A DNA stretch of 64,000 bases from Streptomyces sp. RPT161 (GTDB taxonomy: Bacteria > Actinomycetota > Actinomycetes > Streptomycetales > Streptomycetaceae): the NCBI RefSeq assembly GCF_027533845.1, contig NZ_JAPZVN010000020.1, positions 52,300 to 116,299 of the forward strand, written 5' to 3'. Below the pieces are notes generated by a model. The model did not search any database. It was not told where the DNA came from and saw nothing but the letters and a program-made list of their open reading frames with translations. Positions within the stretch are counted from its first letter, which is position 1, and the number at the start of each line of letters is the position of its first letter. Shown here piece after piece: positions 30,415-38,097 of this stretch. The translations under genes were made by a program, and so were the position numbers.

Positions 30415-30458
30415 GGTCCGGCGGCGGCGCGGTCGGTTAATGCGACGGCCGCCGGACC
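30415..30458 (+). terminator. possible terminator after rlmB
   Basis: 11-bp perfect inverted repeat GGTCCGGCGGC/GCCGCCGGACC with a long 22-base loop, starting 14 bases after the stop. The long loop makes it a weaker candidate than other terminators here. Confidence 0.45.
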
Positions 30459-30531
30459 GGTCGGCCAAGATCCGCGTTTTGACTGGAACTTTGACGGGCC
30501 TCGGACACCGCACCGGCCGTCAGGCAGTGTC

Positions 30532-30554
30532 CTAACCGGGCGTCACTCGGTTAG
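30532..30554. promoter_or_regulatory. inverted repeat abutting DoxX gene start
   Basis: CTAACCG-N9-CGGTTAG, perfect 7-bp arms, ending on the base before ATG 30555 of the DoxX gene. It occupies the place of the ribosome site, which is otherwise absent, so it is either an operator overlapping the start of a leaderless transcript or a translation-masking hairpin. Confidence 0.45.
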
Positions 30555-32237
30555 ATGAGTGTGGATACCAGAACACCCCGCTCATCCACGGGGGGACGGT
30601 CACCCGGGTTCGAAGAGGACGTGCTCAACACGGTGCGGGTCCCGAGCGATCCGGCCCAGGTCATCGTCAACCACGCCAGTTTCCGGGTGAAACTCGGCGC
30701 GAGCGCGCCCGAGCCGAAGTACGACCCCGCCGACGACACCACCCCGATCCCGGTCATCCCGACATCAGTGCGCTCCGCGGCGGAAGCCCGCATGCCGCGC
30801 AGGCGCCGTGCCGCGCCCGTGGTGTGGTCCGGGCACACCGACGGCGATCCGGCGGCCACCCAGCTCCTCCAGGCGGTCCGCGGCGCGGGCGGCACCCAGT
30901 TGCTGCCCAGGGTCGGTGAGCGGCTGCACGACGAGGACCTGGACGACGGCATGCCGCCGGTGCGGCCCGCGGTCGTGGCGCCCCGGTCACCGGTCGTGGG
31001 CGGCCCCGCTCCGGGTGAGGCTCCCGGCGGCGTACGGCCGCCGCGCGACGGCCACGACGAGTACGGCACGCCGCCGCACGGCGCCTCGTACGACGAGGTG
31101 TACGACGACGAGCAGGACGAGTACCTCGGCCGCGCCGACCGCCGGGACCGCAGGCGCGGGGAACCGGTTCGGCACGCCTGGTATCCAGGGCGCCGAATGA
31201 ACCTCGGCGTGGTCCTGCTCCCGCTGCGGATCTTCCTCGGCTTCATCTCCATCTACGCCGGCCTCGGCAAGCTCTGCGACCCGGTGTACTTCGACGGTGG
31301 CGCGCGCGGCTCGATGGTCCACTGGCTGCACGCGCTGCACCCGTGGTCGGTCGCCGAGCCGCTGCGCGCCACGGCGCTCGCCCACCCGGTGGGCGCCGGG
31401 CTGACGGTGGCGTTCCTCCAGGTGACCGTCGGCGTGCTGACGATCATGGGGCTGTGGCAGCGGGTGGCGGCGAGCTTCGGCGCGCTGCTGTCGGTGGCGC
31501 TGCTGGTGACCGTCAGCTGGCGGACCGTTCCGGTCTACGACGCGCCGGACATCATCTATCTGGCCGCCTGGAGCCCGCTGGTCATCGCGGGCGCCCCCGT
31601 CTACTCGGTGGACGCCAAGCTGGCGGGCGAGGCCTGGCGGCGCCTCGGTCCGCGTGCCCCGCTGTGGGACCTGCGGCGGTACGTGCTGCGGCGCGGCATC
31701 GTGCTGGCGACCTTCGCCGCGGGCGGCACGCTGGTGCTGGGCGCGGTGCTGGGCAGCGCGGTGCGTGCCTCGCACACCCACCTCGTGCCCCCGACGGTCC
31801 CGAGCGACCTGCCCACCAACGACCTGCCCGGCTCGCCGCTGCCGCAGGCGCCGGACACCGGCGTTCCGTCGCCGCGTCACTCGCTGCTGCCCGGCGCAGG
31901 GCGCTCCAAGTCACCTTCCGCGGGCGCGAGTTCGTCCGCGGCCACCGCGGGCACCCCGGGGGCGTCCGCGACATCGGGGGCCGGGACCACGGCCGGTACG
32001 TCGCACCTGGGTGGTACGGCTGGCCGTCACCGGGTGCCCACCCAGGACCAGACGGTGCAGGCTCCGCACGACTCCGCTCCGGCGCCGCGCTCCGAGCCCG
32101 CCAACCCGCCTCCGTCCAGCGGCGGTTCGTCGACCGGCGGCTCGTTGGGCGGCCTGCTGGGCAGCAAGCCGCCGACCGGTTGGCTGCTGGGCATGCCGGG
32201 CGAGCGCAGGGCACAGTCGAACAACGGCATCGCCTGA
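30555..32237 (+). CDS. DoxX-family integral membrane protein with long disordered arms
   Basis: 560-residue protein. The N-terminal cytoplasmic part (1-215) is disordered and charged. A four-helix DoxX membrane domain starts at MNLGVVLLPLRIFLGFISIYAGLGK (about residue 216) and runs to about 345, and one more helix lies near 390-410. The Ser/Thr/Pro/Gly-rich C-terminal tail of about 150 residues probably lies outside. DoxX proteins work with oxidoreductases and, in mycobacteria, with superoxide dismutase and a thiol transferase. There is no separate ribosome site before ATG 30555; an inverted repeat covers that spot. Confidence 0.82.
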   Translation: MSVDTRTPRSSTGGRSPGFEEDVLNTVRVPSDPAQVIVNHASFRVKLGASAPEPKYDPADDTTPIPVIPTSVRSAAEARMPRRRRAAPVVWSGHTDGDPAATQLLQAVRGAGGTQLLPRVGERLHDEDLDDGMPPVRPAVVAPRSPVVGGPAPGEAPGGVRPPRDGHDEYGTPPHGASYDEVYDDEQDEYLGRADRRDRRRGEPVRHAWYPGRRMNLGVVLLPLRIFLGFISIYAGLGKLCDPVYFDGGARGSMVHWLHALHPWSVAEPLRATALAHPVGAGLTVAFLQVTVGVLTIMGLWQRVAASFGALLSVALLVTVSWRTVPVYDAPDIIYLAAWSPLVIAGAPVYSVDAKLAGEAWRRLGPRAPLWDLRRYVLRRGIVLATFAAGGTLVLGAVLGSAVRASHTHLVPPTVPSDLPTNDLPGSPLPQAPDTGVPSPRHSLLPGAGRSKSPSAGASSSAATAGTPGASATSGAGTTAGTSHLGGTAGRHRVPTQDQTVQAPHDSAPAPRSEPANPPPSSGGSSTGGSLGGLLGSKPPTGWLLGMPGERRAQSNNGIA

Positions 32238-32248
32238 GCGTCAACACG

Positions 32249-32280
32249 AGGCCGCGCAACCCAGTCGGGTTGCGCGGCCT
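32249..32280. terminator. bidirectional terminator
   Basis: Perfect 14-bp stem AGGCCGCGCAACCC with AGTC loop, between the DoxX gene and the convergent nucleotidyltransferase gene. Confidence 0.88.
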
Positions 32281-32319
32281 ACGTGTTGGCGGTTTGACGC
32301 GTCCTCGGTACTTAATGCG

Positions 32320-33063
32320 TCAGGCCGACGTGGTGCCCGACTGGGTGAGTTCCTTCGCCGCCTCGGTGAGGTCCTTCGCGGTGTCGATGGCCCGCCAGTA
32401 GGCGCCCTGCGGCAGCGGGAAGCCGGCGAGCCGCCGCTCGCGGGCGAGCTGCGGGAAGGTGGTCCGCTCGTGGTCGCCGCGCTCCGGCAGCAGTTCCGCG
32501 AACTCGGGAGCGAACACGTACAGCCCCGCGTTGATCAGATACGGGGACGGCGGAGCCTCGATGAAGTCCAGGACGTGTCCGAACTCGTCGGTCTCGACGG
32601 CGCCCCAGGGGATGTTCGGCCGGGCCAGTGCGAGCGTCGCGGTGGCCGCCCGCTCGGCGTGGAAGTCGGCCATGGCGCGCAGTGAGAAGCGCGTCCAGAT
32701 GTCGCCGTTGGTGGCGTACCACGGCTCCTCGGGGCGCGGCAGGGCGGCGGCCGCGTACTTCAACCCACCGCCGCGGCCCAGCGGTTCCCGCTCCACCACC
32801 GTGGTCACCTTCAGCGGCAGGTCGGCCGAGTCCAGCCACTTCTGCAGCACTTCGGCGAGGTGCCCGCAGGAGACGACGACGTCGGTGACGCCCTCGGCGG
32901 CGAGCCAGTCGAGCTGATGGCCGATGATCGGGGTCCCGGTCCCGGGAATCTCGACCATCGGCTTGGGCCGGTCGTCGGTGTACGGCCGCAGTCGCGAACC
33001 CTGGCCACCGGCCAGGATGACCGCCTGGGTGACCGGGGCGTTGGAGATGGCACCTGTCGTCAT
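32320..33063 (-). CDS. sugar-phosphate nucleotidyltransferase (RmlA/GlmU-N-like)
   Basis: 247-residue nucleotidyltransferase. The signature is AVILAGGQGSRLRPYTDDRPKPMVEI (residues about 14-39), with later ATNGDIWTRFSL supplying the metal-binding Asp and GLYVFAPEF. It would make an NDP-sugar from NTP and a sugar phosphate (glucose-1-P or mannose-1-P type). No glycan genes are adjacent. ATG 33063 is preferred to one three codons upstream because of the gap to the signature; both are feasible. Confidence 0.85.
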   Translation of the reverse strand: MTTGAISNAPVTQAVILAGGQGSRLRPYTDDRPKPMVEIPGTGTPIIGHQLDWLAAEGVTDVVVSCGHLAEVLQKWLDSADLPLKVTTVVEREPLGRGGGLKYAAAALPRPEEPWYATNGDIWTRFSLRAMADFHAERAATATLALARPNIPWGAVETDEFGHVLDFIEAPPSPYLINAGLYVFAPEFAELLPERGDHERTTFPQLARERRLAGFPLPQGAYWRAIDTAKDLTEAAKELTQSGTTSA

Positions 33064-33153
33064 GCTGCGCACGATACGGGCTCGGTATAACGCTGGGCAG
33101 GCTTCGCGTTAACACCGGTTGACGACAAGGCCGCCTGGTCACCCCGGGGTTGG

Positions 33154-33588
33154 TCAGCGGATCGAGGCGACGCCGGAGGCGAAGGAGGTGTCGCACACCG
33201 GCCGGGACCACGCCTGGGCCCGCCGACCGGCCGACGAAGCGCCGTACAGGCGGGTGTACTTGGCGACGGCGGCCTGGCCGAGGGCGCGTGCGAGGTCGGC
33301 GCAGTAGCGGGCGAGCGACGGCTTCCTGGCCATCTCCGTCTGGAGGTCGGTCAGCGCGACGCCGGGGTTCCGCTCCTGGAGCTCGGCGAGGAGGCGACGG
33401 CGCAGCACATCCTGCGCGGCCGTGCCGGACTCCGTGGTGCCGCGGTGGGAGGAGGCCGTGAGCACTTGCGCGTCGGAGGGCGAGGCGGCCCAGGGAACGC
33501 GGGTGACGGCGAGGGTCCCGGACAGTACGAGGACGACCGGGAGCACGAGTGCGAGAGTCTTGCCGATACGGCGAGCTGCCTGGTTCAC
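33154..33588 (-). CDS. secreted protein of unknown function
   Basis: 144-residue protein beginning with GTG 33588. It has a basic N-terminus and one hydrophobic segment (LALVLPVVLVLSGTLAV, residues about 12-28), so exported or membrane anchored. The mature part is helical with two Cys (YCADLAR and PVCDTS) that could form a disulfide. I do not recognise a family. It is transcribed alone between the nucleotidyltransferase and msiK. Confidence 0.65.
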   Translation of the reverse strand: MNQAARRIGKTLALVLPVVLVLSGTLAVTRVPWAASPSDAQVLTASSHRGTTESGTAAQDVLRRRLLAELQERNPGVALTDLQTEMARKPSLARYCADLARALGQAAVAKYTRLYGASSAGRRAQAWSRPVCDTSFASGVASIR

Positions 33589-33754
33589 GACGGTGATGGT
33601 AGCGAGGGGTGATGATTTGGCGACATTTAGTCACCCTTACGAGTGATGCAAGTCCCTGGATCGGGGGTTGTTGATTGACGCGTGCCCCTCGGAAAGCCCC
33701 GCCACGTCTGGCTATTTGTCGACAGAGCCGGTGATCGCCCCGGCACTCGCCGAT

Positions 33755-33790
33755 GTGGGCCCGTACGGCGGATCGACCCTACGGGCCCAC
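33755..33790 (-). terminator. msiK terminator
   Basis: Perfect 11-bp stem GTGGGCCCGTA/TACGGGCCCAC with a 14-base loop, just past the msiK stop on the minus strand. Confidence 0.75.
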
Positions 33791-33797
33791 GCCCGGC

Positions 33798-34916
33798 TCA
33801 GTCGCTCAGCCGCTCGCCGGACGACGTCGAGAACACGTGCGTCTCGCCCGCGCGCGGTACGACGTGCAGTACGTCGCCCTTCATCGGCACCTGGCGGCCG
33901 CCGACCCGGACCACGATGTCCTTGTGCTCCCCGCCGATCTCGGCGGTTCCGTAGACGTATCCGTCGGCACCGAGTTCCTCGACCACGTTCACCGTGACGG
34001 CGACGCCCGCCGGTTCGTCCTTGGCGAGGGACTGCGCCTCGCCGCTGACGATGTCGAAGTGCTCGGGCCGTACCCCGACCGTCACCGTGCGGTCGCCCTT
34101 CTCGGCGGCCGCCGCGATGGCCTCGCGGTTGACCGGCACGATGCTGTTGCCGAACTTCACTCCGCCGTCGGTGATCGCCACCTCGACCAGGTTCATGGCG
34201 GGGGAGCCGATGAACCCCGCGACGAACAGGTTCGCCGGACGGTCGTACATGTTGCGCGGCGAGTCGATCTGCTGCAGCAGCCCGTCCTTGAGCACGGCGA
34301 CCCGGTCGCCCATCGTCATGGCCTCGACCTGGTCGTGCGTGACGTAGACCGTGGTGGTCCCCAGCCGCCGCTGCAGCCCGGCGATCTGAGTGCGGGTCTG
34401 CACCCGAAGCTTGGCGTCGAGGTTCGACAGGGGTTCGTCCATCAGGAACACCTGCGGCTCCCGCACGATCGCCCGCCCCATCGCGACCCGCTGCCGCTGG
34501 CCGCCGGAGAGCGCCTTCGGCTTGCGTCCCAGGAACTCGGTGAGGTCGAGGATCTTCGCCGCCTCCTCGACGCGGGTCCTGATCTCCGCCTTGTTCACTC
34601 CGGCGATCTTGAGCGCGAACCCCATGTTGTCGGCGACGGTCATGTGCGGGTAGAGCGCGTAGTTCTGGAACACCATGGCGATGTCCCGGTCCTTCGGCGG
34701 CAGATGCGTGACGTCGCGGTCCCCGATCCGGATCGCGCCGTCGTCGACGTCCTCAAGCCCCGCGAGCATCCGCAGCGACGTCGACTTGCCGCATCCGGAC
34801 GGCCCGACGAGTACCAGGAACTCGCCGTCCGCGATCTCGATGTCCAGCTTGTCGACGGCCGCCCGCTCCGCGCCGGGATAGATACGGGTCGCCTTTTCGA
34901 ACGTGACAGTGGCCAT
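33798..34916 (-). CDS. msiK: shared sugar ABC-transporter ATPase MsiK
   Basis: 372-residue CUT1 ATPase. Walker A GPSGCGKST (39-47), Q-loop FQNYALYPHM, signature LSGGQRQRVAMGRAI, Walker B FLMDEPLSNLD, switch His in VYVTHDQ, and the C-terminal regulatory TOBE/MalK domain (GVRPEHFDIV). In Streptomyces MsiK energises several importers (cellobiose, maltose, chitobiose) whose operons lack an ATPase. No permease genes adjoin it, consistent with a shared ATPase. A DasR-type site lies about 50 bases upstream, linking it to chitin/GlcNAc use. ATG 34916. Confidence 0.93.
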   Translation of the reverse strand: MATVTFEKATRIYPGAERAAVDKLDIEIADGEFLVLVGPSGCGKSTSLRMLAGLEDVDDGAIRIGDRDVTHLPPKDRDIAMVFQNYALYPHMTVADNMGFALKIAGVNKAEIRTRVEEAAKILDLTEFLGRKPKALSGGQRQRVAMGRAIVREPQVFLMDEPLSNLDAKLRVQTRTQIAGLQRRLGTTTVYVTHDQVEAMTMGDRVAVLKDGLLQQIDSPRNMYDRPANLFVAGFIGSPAMNLVEVAITDGGVKFGNSIVPVNREAIAAAAEKGDRTVTVGVRPEHFDIVSGEAQSLAKDEPAGVAVTVNVVEELGADGYVYGTAEIGGEHKDIVVRVGGRQVPMKGDVLHVVPRAGETHVFSTSSGERLSD

Positions 34917-34963
34917 GGTGCAGATCCCTTCACCGGCAGGAACGTGCCGGACGATCCGAGTAA

Positions 34964-34988
34964 AGGTCTAGTCCACGAAGCGTGGACT
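34964..34988 (-). promoter_or_regulatory. DasR-type dre site and hairpin upstream of msiK
   Basis: AGGTCTAGTCCA at 34964-34975 matches the core of the DasR-responsive element (ACTGGTCTAGACCAGT). Overlapping it is an inverted repeat AGTCCACG-AAG-CGTGGACT (34970-34988). The 12-base core GGTCTAGTCCAC is identical to that before nagK at 56058-56069. Confidence 0.7.
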
Positions 34989-35121
34989 GCCCGTGACGCT
35001 ACCCCCCGCCCGCCCACTTGTCAGCGCCCGGAACCCGCGTTTTCCTGCCCGATCTGTGTGGCCACCCGCCCGCCCCTTGGTACCCTTCTCGTGGCCCCAG
35101 CCGTCCATCCGGCAGGGCCAA

Positions 35122-35195
35122 GCCTCCTTAGCTCAGCTGGCCAGAGCACCGCTCTTGTAAAGCGGGGGTCGTCGGTTCGAACCCGACAGGGGGCT
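35122..35195 (+). tRNA. tRNA-Thr (anticodon TGT)
   Basis: 74-base cloverleaf: acceptor GCCTCCT/AGGGGGC with one T-G pair, D-stem GCTC/GAGC, anticodon stem CCGCT/AGCGG with loop CTTGTAA (anticodon TGT, reads ACA), T-stem GTCGG/CCGAC with TTCGAAC loop, discriminator T. CCA is not encoded. Confidence 0.97.
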
Positions 35196-35214
35196 CTTGG
35201 CGGAATGACGCCTT

Positions 35215-35241
35215 GGCCCGTGACCTTGTAGGTCGCGGGCC
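35215..35241 (+). terminator. tRNA-Thr terminator
   Basis: 12-bp stem GGCCCGTGACCT/AGGTCGCGGGCC with one G-T wobble and a three-base loop, 20 bases after the tRNA and followed by TTGTGTTTGT. Confidence 0.85.
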
Positions 35242-35286
35242 TTGTGTTTGTCGCGGCTCCCCTGGGGCACCTCCCGTCCCGCCGCT

Positions 35287-35592
35287 CATCCGCGTGCGCG
35301 GCGCGGTAGAGGGTGGGTTCGGTGAAGGGGCGGGTTACCAGGGTGAGGCCTACGGGGAGGGCGTCGAGGTGCCGCAGGGGAGGGCCAGGGACGGATGGTG
35401 GGTGGCGTTGAAGGGCGAGGTGTCGGCGAACATTTCCGTTGCTCGGGTGCGCCACTGGGCGACCGACGCGTCGGCGGGTGGGAGTGGCTCCGCCTTCCGC
35501 GGGGTGGTGGGCATGAGGAGCAGGCCCACCTGCTCAAGTGCCTTGTCATAGGCGGCGCGTGGGCGGCGGACTTCTTCGGCGCGAGGGATACC
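35287..35592 (-). pseudogene. amidase family C-terminal remnant, frameshifted
   Basis: Minus-strand reading gives amidase-signature-family C-terminal sequence in two frames. From about 35556 to 35353 it reads AAYDKALEQVGLLLMPTTP..., then ...SPFNATHHPSLALPCGTSTPSP and a stop. The next frame, from 35368, continues LDALPVGLTLVTRPF then TEPTLYRAAHADER. An intact amidase reads straight through this point (PCG...LPVG), so one frameshift lies near 35353-35368. The N-terminal two thirds, including the Ser-cisSer-Lys catalytic triad, are missing. No start codon or ribosome site belongs to it. Dead gene remnant behind the tRNA. Confidence 0.75.
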
Positions 35593-35718
35593 TCGGTCAC
35601 GGAGACCGTGCGGACCGGTCCAGGCGGAGACTTGCAGGCCTGCGGCTAGGAAGGGGGCGCGCCGCCGGGGGGAGGCCTTAGCATCGGCCGGGAATGGATC
35701 GGGCGGCGGGAGGTCGGG

Positions 35719-36105
35719 ATGGGCGCGGCGTTCGACGCGGGCAGGGTCCGGGAGGCGGTGCGCGAGTACGCGCTGTCGTTGCCGGAGGCGCGGGAGGAGT
35801 TCCCGTGGGATGGCTCGGTCGCCAAGGTGAACAAGAAGATCTTCGTCTTCCTCGGTCCTGACGAGGGTGAGGGGCCGCTCCGCTTCACGCTCAAGCTCAC
35901 GGATGAGGATGTGCACGCCGATGCCCTGGCCGTTCCTGGCGCTGAGCCCGCGGGATACGGACTCGGCAAGTCCGGTTGGGTGACAGTGCCCTTCAGCGAC
36001 GGCATCCCGCCGCTGGAGGTGCTCTGCGACTGGATCGAGGACAGCTACCGGGCGGTCGCCCCGAAGCGGCTCGCCGCCCACTTGGACGCATCGCGCCCGC
36101 AGTAG
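35719..36105 (+). CDS. MmcQ/YjbR family DNA-binding-fold protein
   Basis: 128-residue YjbR-like protein with the typical pattern LPEAREEFPWDGSVAKVNKKIFVFL, KLTDEDVHADAL, GYGLGKSGWVTVPF and the C-terminal LCDWIEDSYRAVAPKR. The fold resembles CyaY and some DNA-binding domains; function is not established. ATG 35719 follows GGGAGGTCGGG. It is the only intact gene between tRNA-Thr and the Mg2+-riboswitch operon. Confidence 0.85.
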   Translation: MGAAFDAGRVREAVREYALSLPEAREEFPWDGSVAKVNKKIFVFLGPDEGEGPLRFTLKLTDEDVHADALAVPGAEPAGYGLGKSGWVTVPFSDGIPPLEVLCDWIEDSYRAVAPKRLAAHLDASRPQ

Positions 36106-36412
36106 GGCCCTCGGCGGGTCCGTCCGGCCCTCATCCGCCCGGGTCGCCGCTGCCACCGCTCCGGCCGCCGTTGCCACCGCCCCGCCTGCCGCTGTTCCCG
36201 CCGCTGACCCGGCTGCCGTCGCCGCGACCCCTCGCCGCCGCGGCTGCTGGCCCCTCCCGGCCCGCCGCGCCGTCCCCGCCCGTCCCTCGCATCCCGGCAC
36301 CCTTCCCCGACCACTCCCGCCGCTCCCGCGCCGCCAACCCGCCTTCGCGTCGGTCACGTGGAAACCTGATTCCAAAACCAAATTCCGTAGCGTTCGCTCG
36401 GGAAGTGCCCTA
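36106..36412. other. low-complexity GC-rich spacer
   Basis: About 300 bases dominated by CCGCTG/CCGCCG-like triplets and C-runs on the plus strand (notably 36140-36290), which produce meaningless Pro/Arg-rich or Gly/Arg-rich open frames. No gene. The last 60 bases turn AT-rich (CCAAAACCAAATTCC) and lead into a promoter-like zone for the SDR fragment. Confidence 0.5.
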
Positions 36413-36428
36413 CGCTACTTCTGTAGCG
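36413..36428. promoter_or_regulatory. inverted repeat upstream of SDR fragment
   Basis: CGCTAC-TTCT-GTAGCG, perfect 6-bp arms, 30 bases before ATG 36459. Another copy of GTAGCG lies at 36388-36393. Looks like a TetR-type operator for the SDR gene; no such regulator gene remains nearby. Confidence 0.5.
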
Positions 36429-36458
36429 ACCACTAGAAAAGCGAAGGGGGGTGCCGCC

Positions 36459-36590
36459 ATGAGCGCGCTCGCAGGCAGGACGGCGCTGATCACCGGCGGC
36501 AGCAAGGGCATCGGGCGGCCCATCGCGGAGCGGCTCGCGCGGGACGGGACGCGGGTCGCGGTGCATTACGGCCGCGACGAACAGGCAGTG
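36459..36590 (+). pseudogene. truncated SDR oxidoreductase (N-terminal 43 codons)
   Basis: ATG 36459, with GAAGGGGGG upstream, begins a clear short-chain dehydrogenase: residues 1-40 read MSALAGRTALITGGSKGIGR then the first helix and beta-2 AERLARDGTRVAVHYGR. The NADP-binding GGSKGIG is intact. After about residue 43 (DEQAV) similarity stops and the frame runs into sequence antisense to the next gene. The remaining ~200 residues, including the Tyr-x3-Lys site, are absent. The 3' breakpoint near 36588-36595 abuts the end of the minus-strand operon, suggesting a deletion. Confidence 0.75.
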
Positions 36591-36605
36591 CCAGGGGCGT
36601 GCCCC

Positions 36606-37073
36606 TCACCGGTACTCGCGCGCCGCGTCCTCCAGCATCCGTGCCACCGACAACCGGAGATCGAAGTGGCGGGCGATCCACGGTGCGTCGTAGCCCTGGG
36701 TGGCGAACACCCAGGCGACGTGGAGGCGGTTGAGGCTCGGTGCGTCGGGACCGGAGAGCGTGGCGTCCAGGGCGTCCGCGGGAAAGCCGGTCAGTGTCGT
36801 GGCCGGGAACCACGGTTCCTCCGTCACGAGCAGCACCGGATCGAACACCCGGACCGTGCCGCGCCGACGCCGCCGTGCGACGCCGAACAGGGCGACCGAG
36901 ACCATGGCGGCGCCCGCCACCGCGACGACGGCGAACACCGCGCCGGTCGAAAGTCCCTCCGGGCTCGGCAGGAGGACCAGTGTCGTGAGCGTCATCCCGG
37001 CCACCACCATCCCGGCCCGAAACCCCGTCACCTTGGTGATGCCCGGCAAGGCACGGCCTTCATGCGCGGTCAT
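36606..37073 (-). CDS. two-helix membrane protein with C-terminal QGYDA domain
   Basis: 155-residue protein. Two transmembrane helices (about 18-35 and 43-65) are followed by a basic RRRRRG stop-transfer and a cytoplasmic part. The C-terminus RLHVAWVFATQGYDAPWIAR then HFDLRLSVARMLEDAA is closely similar to the small protein at 38098-38352 (VHAAYVLARQGYDAHWLTRF). The shared motif looks like a helix-turn-helix-sized helical domain. No family recognised. ATG 37073 overlaps the stop of the upstream regulator gene (ATGA), so it is the last gene of a coupled operon headed by the M-box. Confidence 0.75.
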   Translation of the reverse strand: MTAHEGRALPGITKVTGFRAGMVVAGMTLTTLVLLPSPEGLSTGAVFAVVAVAGAAMVSVALFGVARRRRRGTVRVFDPVLLVTEEPWFPATTLTGFPADALDATLSGPDAPSLNRLHVAWVFATQGYDAPWIARHFDLRLSVARMLEDAAREYR

Positions 37074-37531
37074 GGCCGTTCGTCGTCGCCGGGGGAAGCG
37101 GAGAGGGGGCTGTAGCTGTAACCGACCTGGCGGACCGTCGCGATCAACTGGCGGTGACCCGCTCCGAGTTTGCTGCGGAGGCGAGCGATATGCACATCGA
37201 CGGTACGGGTGTCGCCGACCGCGGGCTGGTTCCACACGGCGGCGATCAACTGGGCGCGGCTGTGCACCCGTCGGGGGTGGACGACCAGATGCGCGAGGAG
37301 TTCGAATTCCAGATACGTCAGCTTGAGCACCCGGCCGTCGATCGAGGCCACTCGGCGTTCGGTGTCAACGGTCAGGCCTGGGGCTGAGGACACCTCCGGG
37401 ACAGGGATGGTCCGCACCATGGCGGCGGCCGAGGGGGCGGCGGCCCGGGGCGCGTCGGTCGCCGGGATGTCCCGGAAGGGCGGTATGAAGACGGCGCGAC
37501 GGCGGTGGGCTCGGGGGTAGCGGACGGGCAT
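37070..37531 (-). CDS. orphan OmpR-type winged-helix DNA-binding protein
   Basis: 153-residue protein without a receiver domain. A disordered N-terminal 45 residues are followed by a complete Trans_reg_C winged helix (LKLTYLEFELLAHLVVHPRR, RAQLIAAVW, DTRTVDVHIARLRSKLGAGH, IATVRQVGYSY). Such stand-alone winged helices cannot be phosphorylated and are probably controlled by amount or partner. ATG 37531 has AAGGAG upstream. Third gene of the M-box operon, overlapping the next by four bases. Likely regulates this operon or Mg2+-related genes; targets unknown. Confidence 0.85.
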   Translation of the reverse strand: MPVRYPRAHRRRAVFIPPFRDIPATDAPRAAAPSAAAMVRTIPVPEVSSAPGLTVDTERRVASIDGRVLKLTYLEFELLAHLVVHPRRVHSRAQLIAAVWNQPAVGDTRTVDVHIARLRSKLGAGHRQLIATVRQVGYSYSPLSASPGDDERP

Positions 37532-37568
37532 CGGTGCTCCTTGAGGCCCTGGGGGCTGTTGGGACGGT

Positions 37569-38036
37569 TCAGGCGGCTACGGCGCGGGGCCCGGGCGGGG
37601 ACGGGGGCCGCACGTCCGTCGCGGTCCAGCGCACGTCGTGTACGCCAGGCTGGAGGAACAGCCGGGAGACCAGGGGCTCCACGGCCGGGGCGGGTGCGCC
37701 GTGCACGGTGACCGTGGCCTGGAACTTGACGGTGTTGTCGGCGAGTTGGGCTCGAAGCCCCTCGTACCGCAGGCCCGAGGTGGCGAGGGCATCGCTCAAC
37801 AGCGCGCGGATCCGTCCCTCCTGGCGTACGTCGCACGCCAAGTGCAGGGTCACCGACGAGCGTTGGCAGGCGCCGTGCGGCAGGGTGGCGGCGCGTGCGG
37901 TCGGCCGGAGCGCGGTGACGACCGGGCTGTGCAGTGGGGCGTCGGCGATCCGGTTGAGCGCGTCGGCGAGGAAGCGCCGCAGGCGCGTGGTCGACGAGGG
38001 GCGTAGGAAGCGGACGGTGGTGATGGTCGCGGTCAT
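37569..38036 (-). CDS. MgtC C-terminal-domain-like soluble protein
   Basis: 155-residue protein without membrane helices. Residues about 58-140 (SVTLHLACDVRQEGRIRALL, RYEGLRAQL, then VEPLVSRLFLQPGVHDVRW) follow the pattern of the ACT-like C-terminal cytosolic domain of MgtC/SapB proteins, which pair membrane helices with this domain in Mg2+ limitation and virulence. The membrane part is not encoded here. ATG 38036 has GGGAGG upstream. Second structural gene of an M-box-headed operon, which independently supports an Mg2+ connection. The domain assignment is by eye. Confidence 0.6.
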   Translation of the reverse strand: MTATITTVRFLRPSSTTRLRRFLADALNRIADAPLHSPVVTALRPTARAATLPHGACQRSSVTLHLACDVRQEGRIRALLSDALATSGLRYEGLRAQLADNTVKFQATVTVHGAPAPAVEPLVSRLFLQPGVHDVRWTATDVRPPSPPGPRAVAA

Positions 38037-38097
38037 GCTGATGACACCTCCCGAGGAGTTCGGGGAGATCGAAGGAAGGCAAGGGGGATGAGCGGGT

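Noticed and set aside
33753..35231. 492-residue plus-strand open frame running into tRNA-Thr
   Set aside because: Antisense to msiK and crosses its terminator and the tRNA.
36140..36290. Tandem repeat or CRISPR-like array
   Set aside because: Only GC-rich triplet low complexity; no regular unit with spacers.
35976..37115. 379-residue plus-strand frame
   Set aside because: Composite of an out-of-frame YjbR tail, low-complexity DNA, the real 43-codon SDR fragment, and antisense to the 36606 gene; only the SDR piece was kept.
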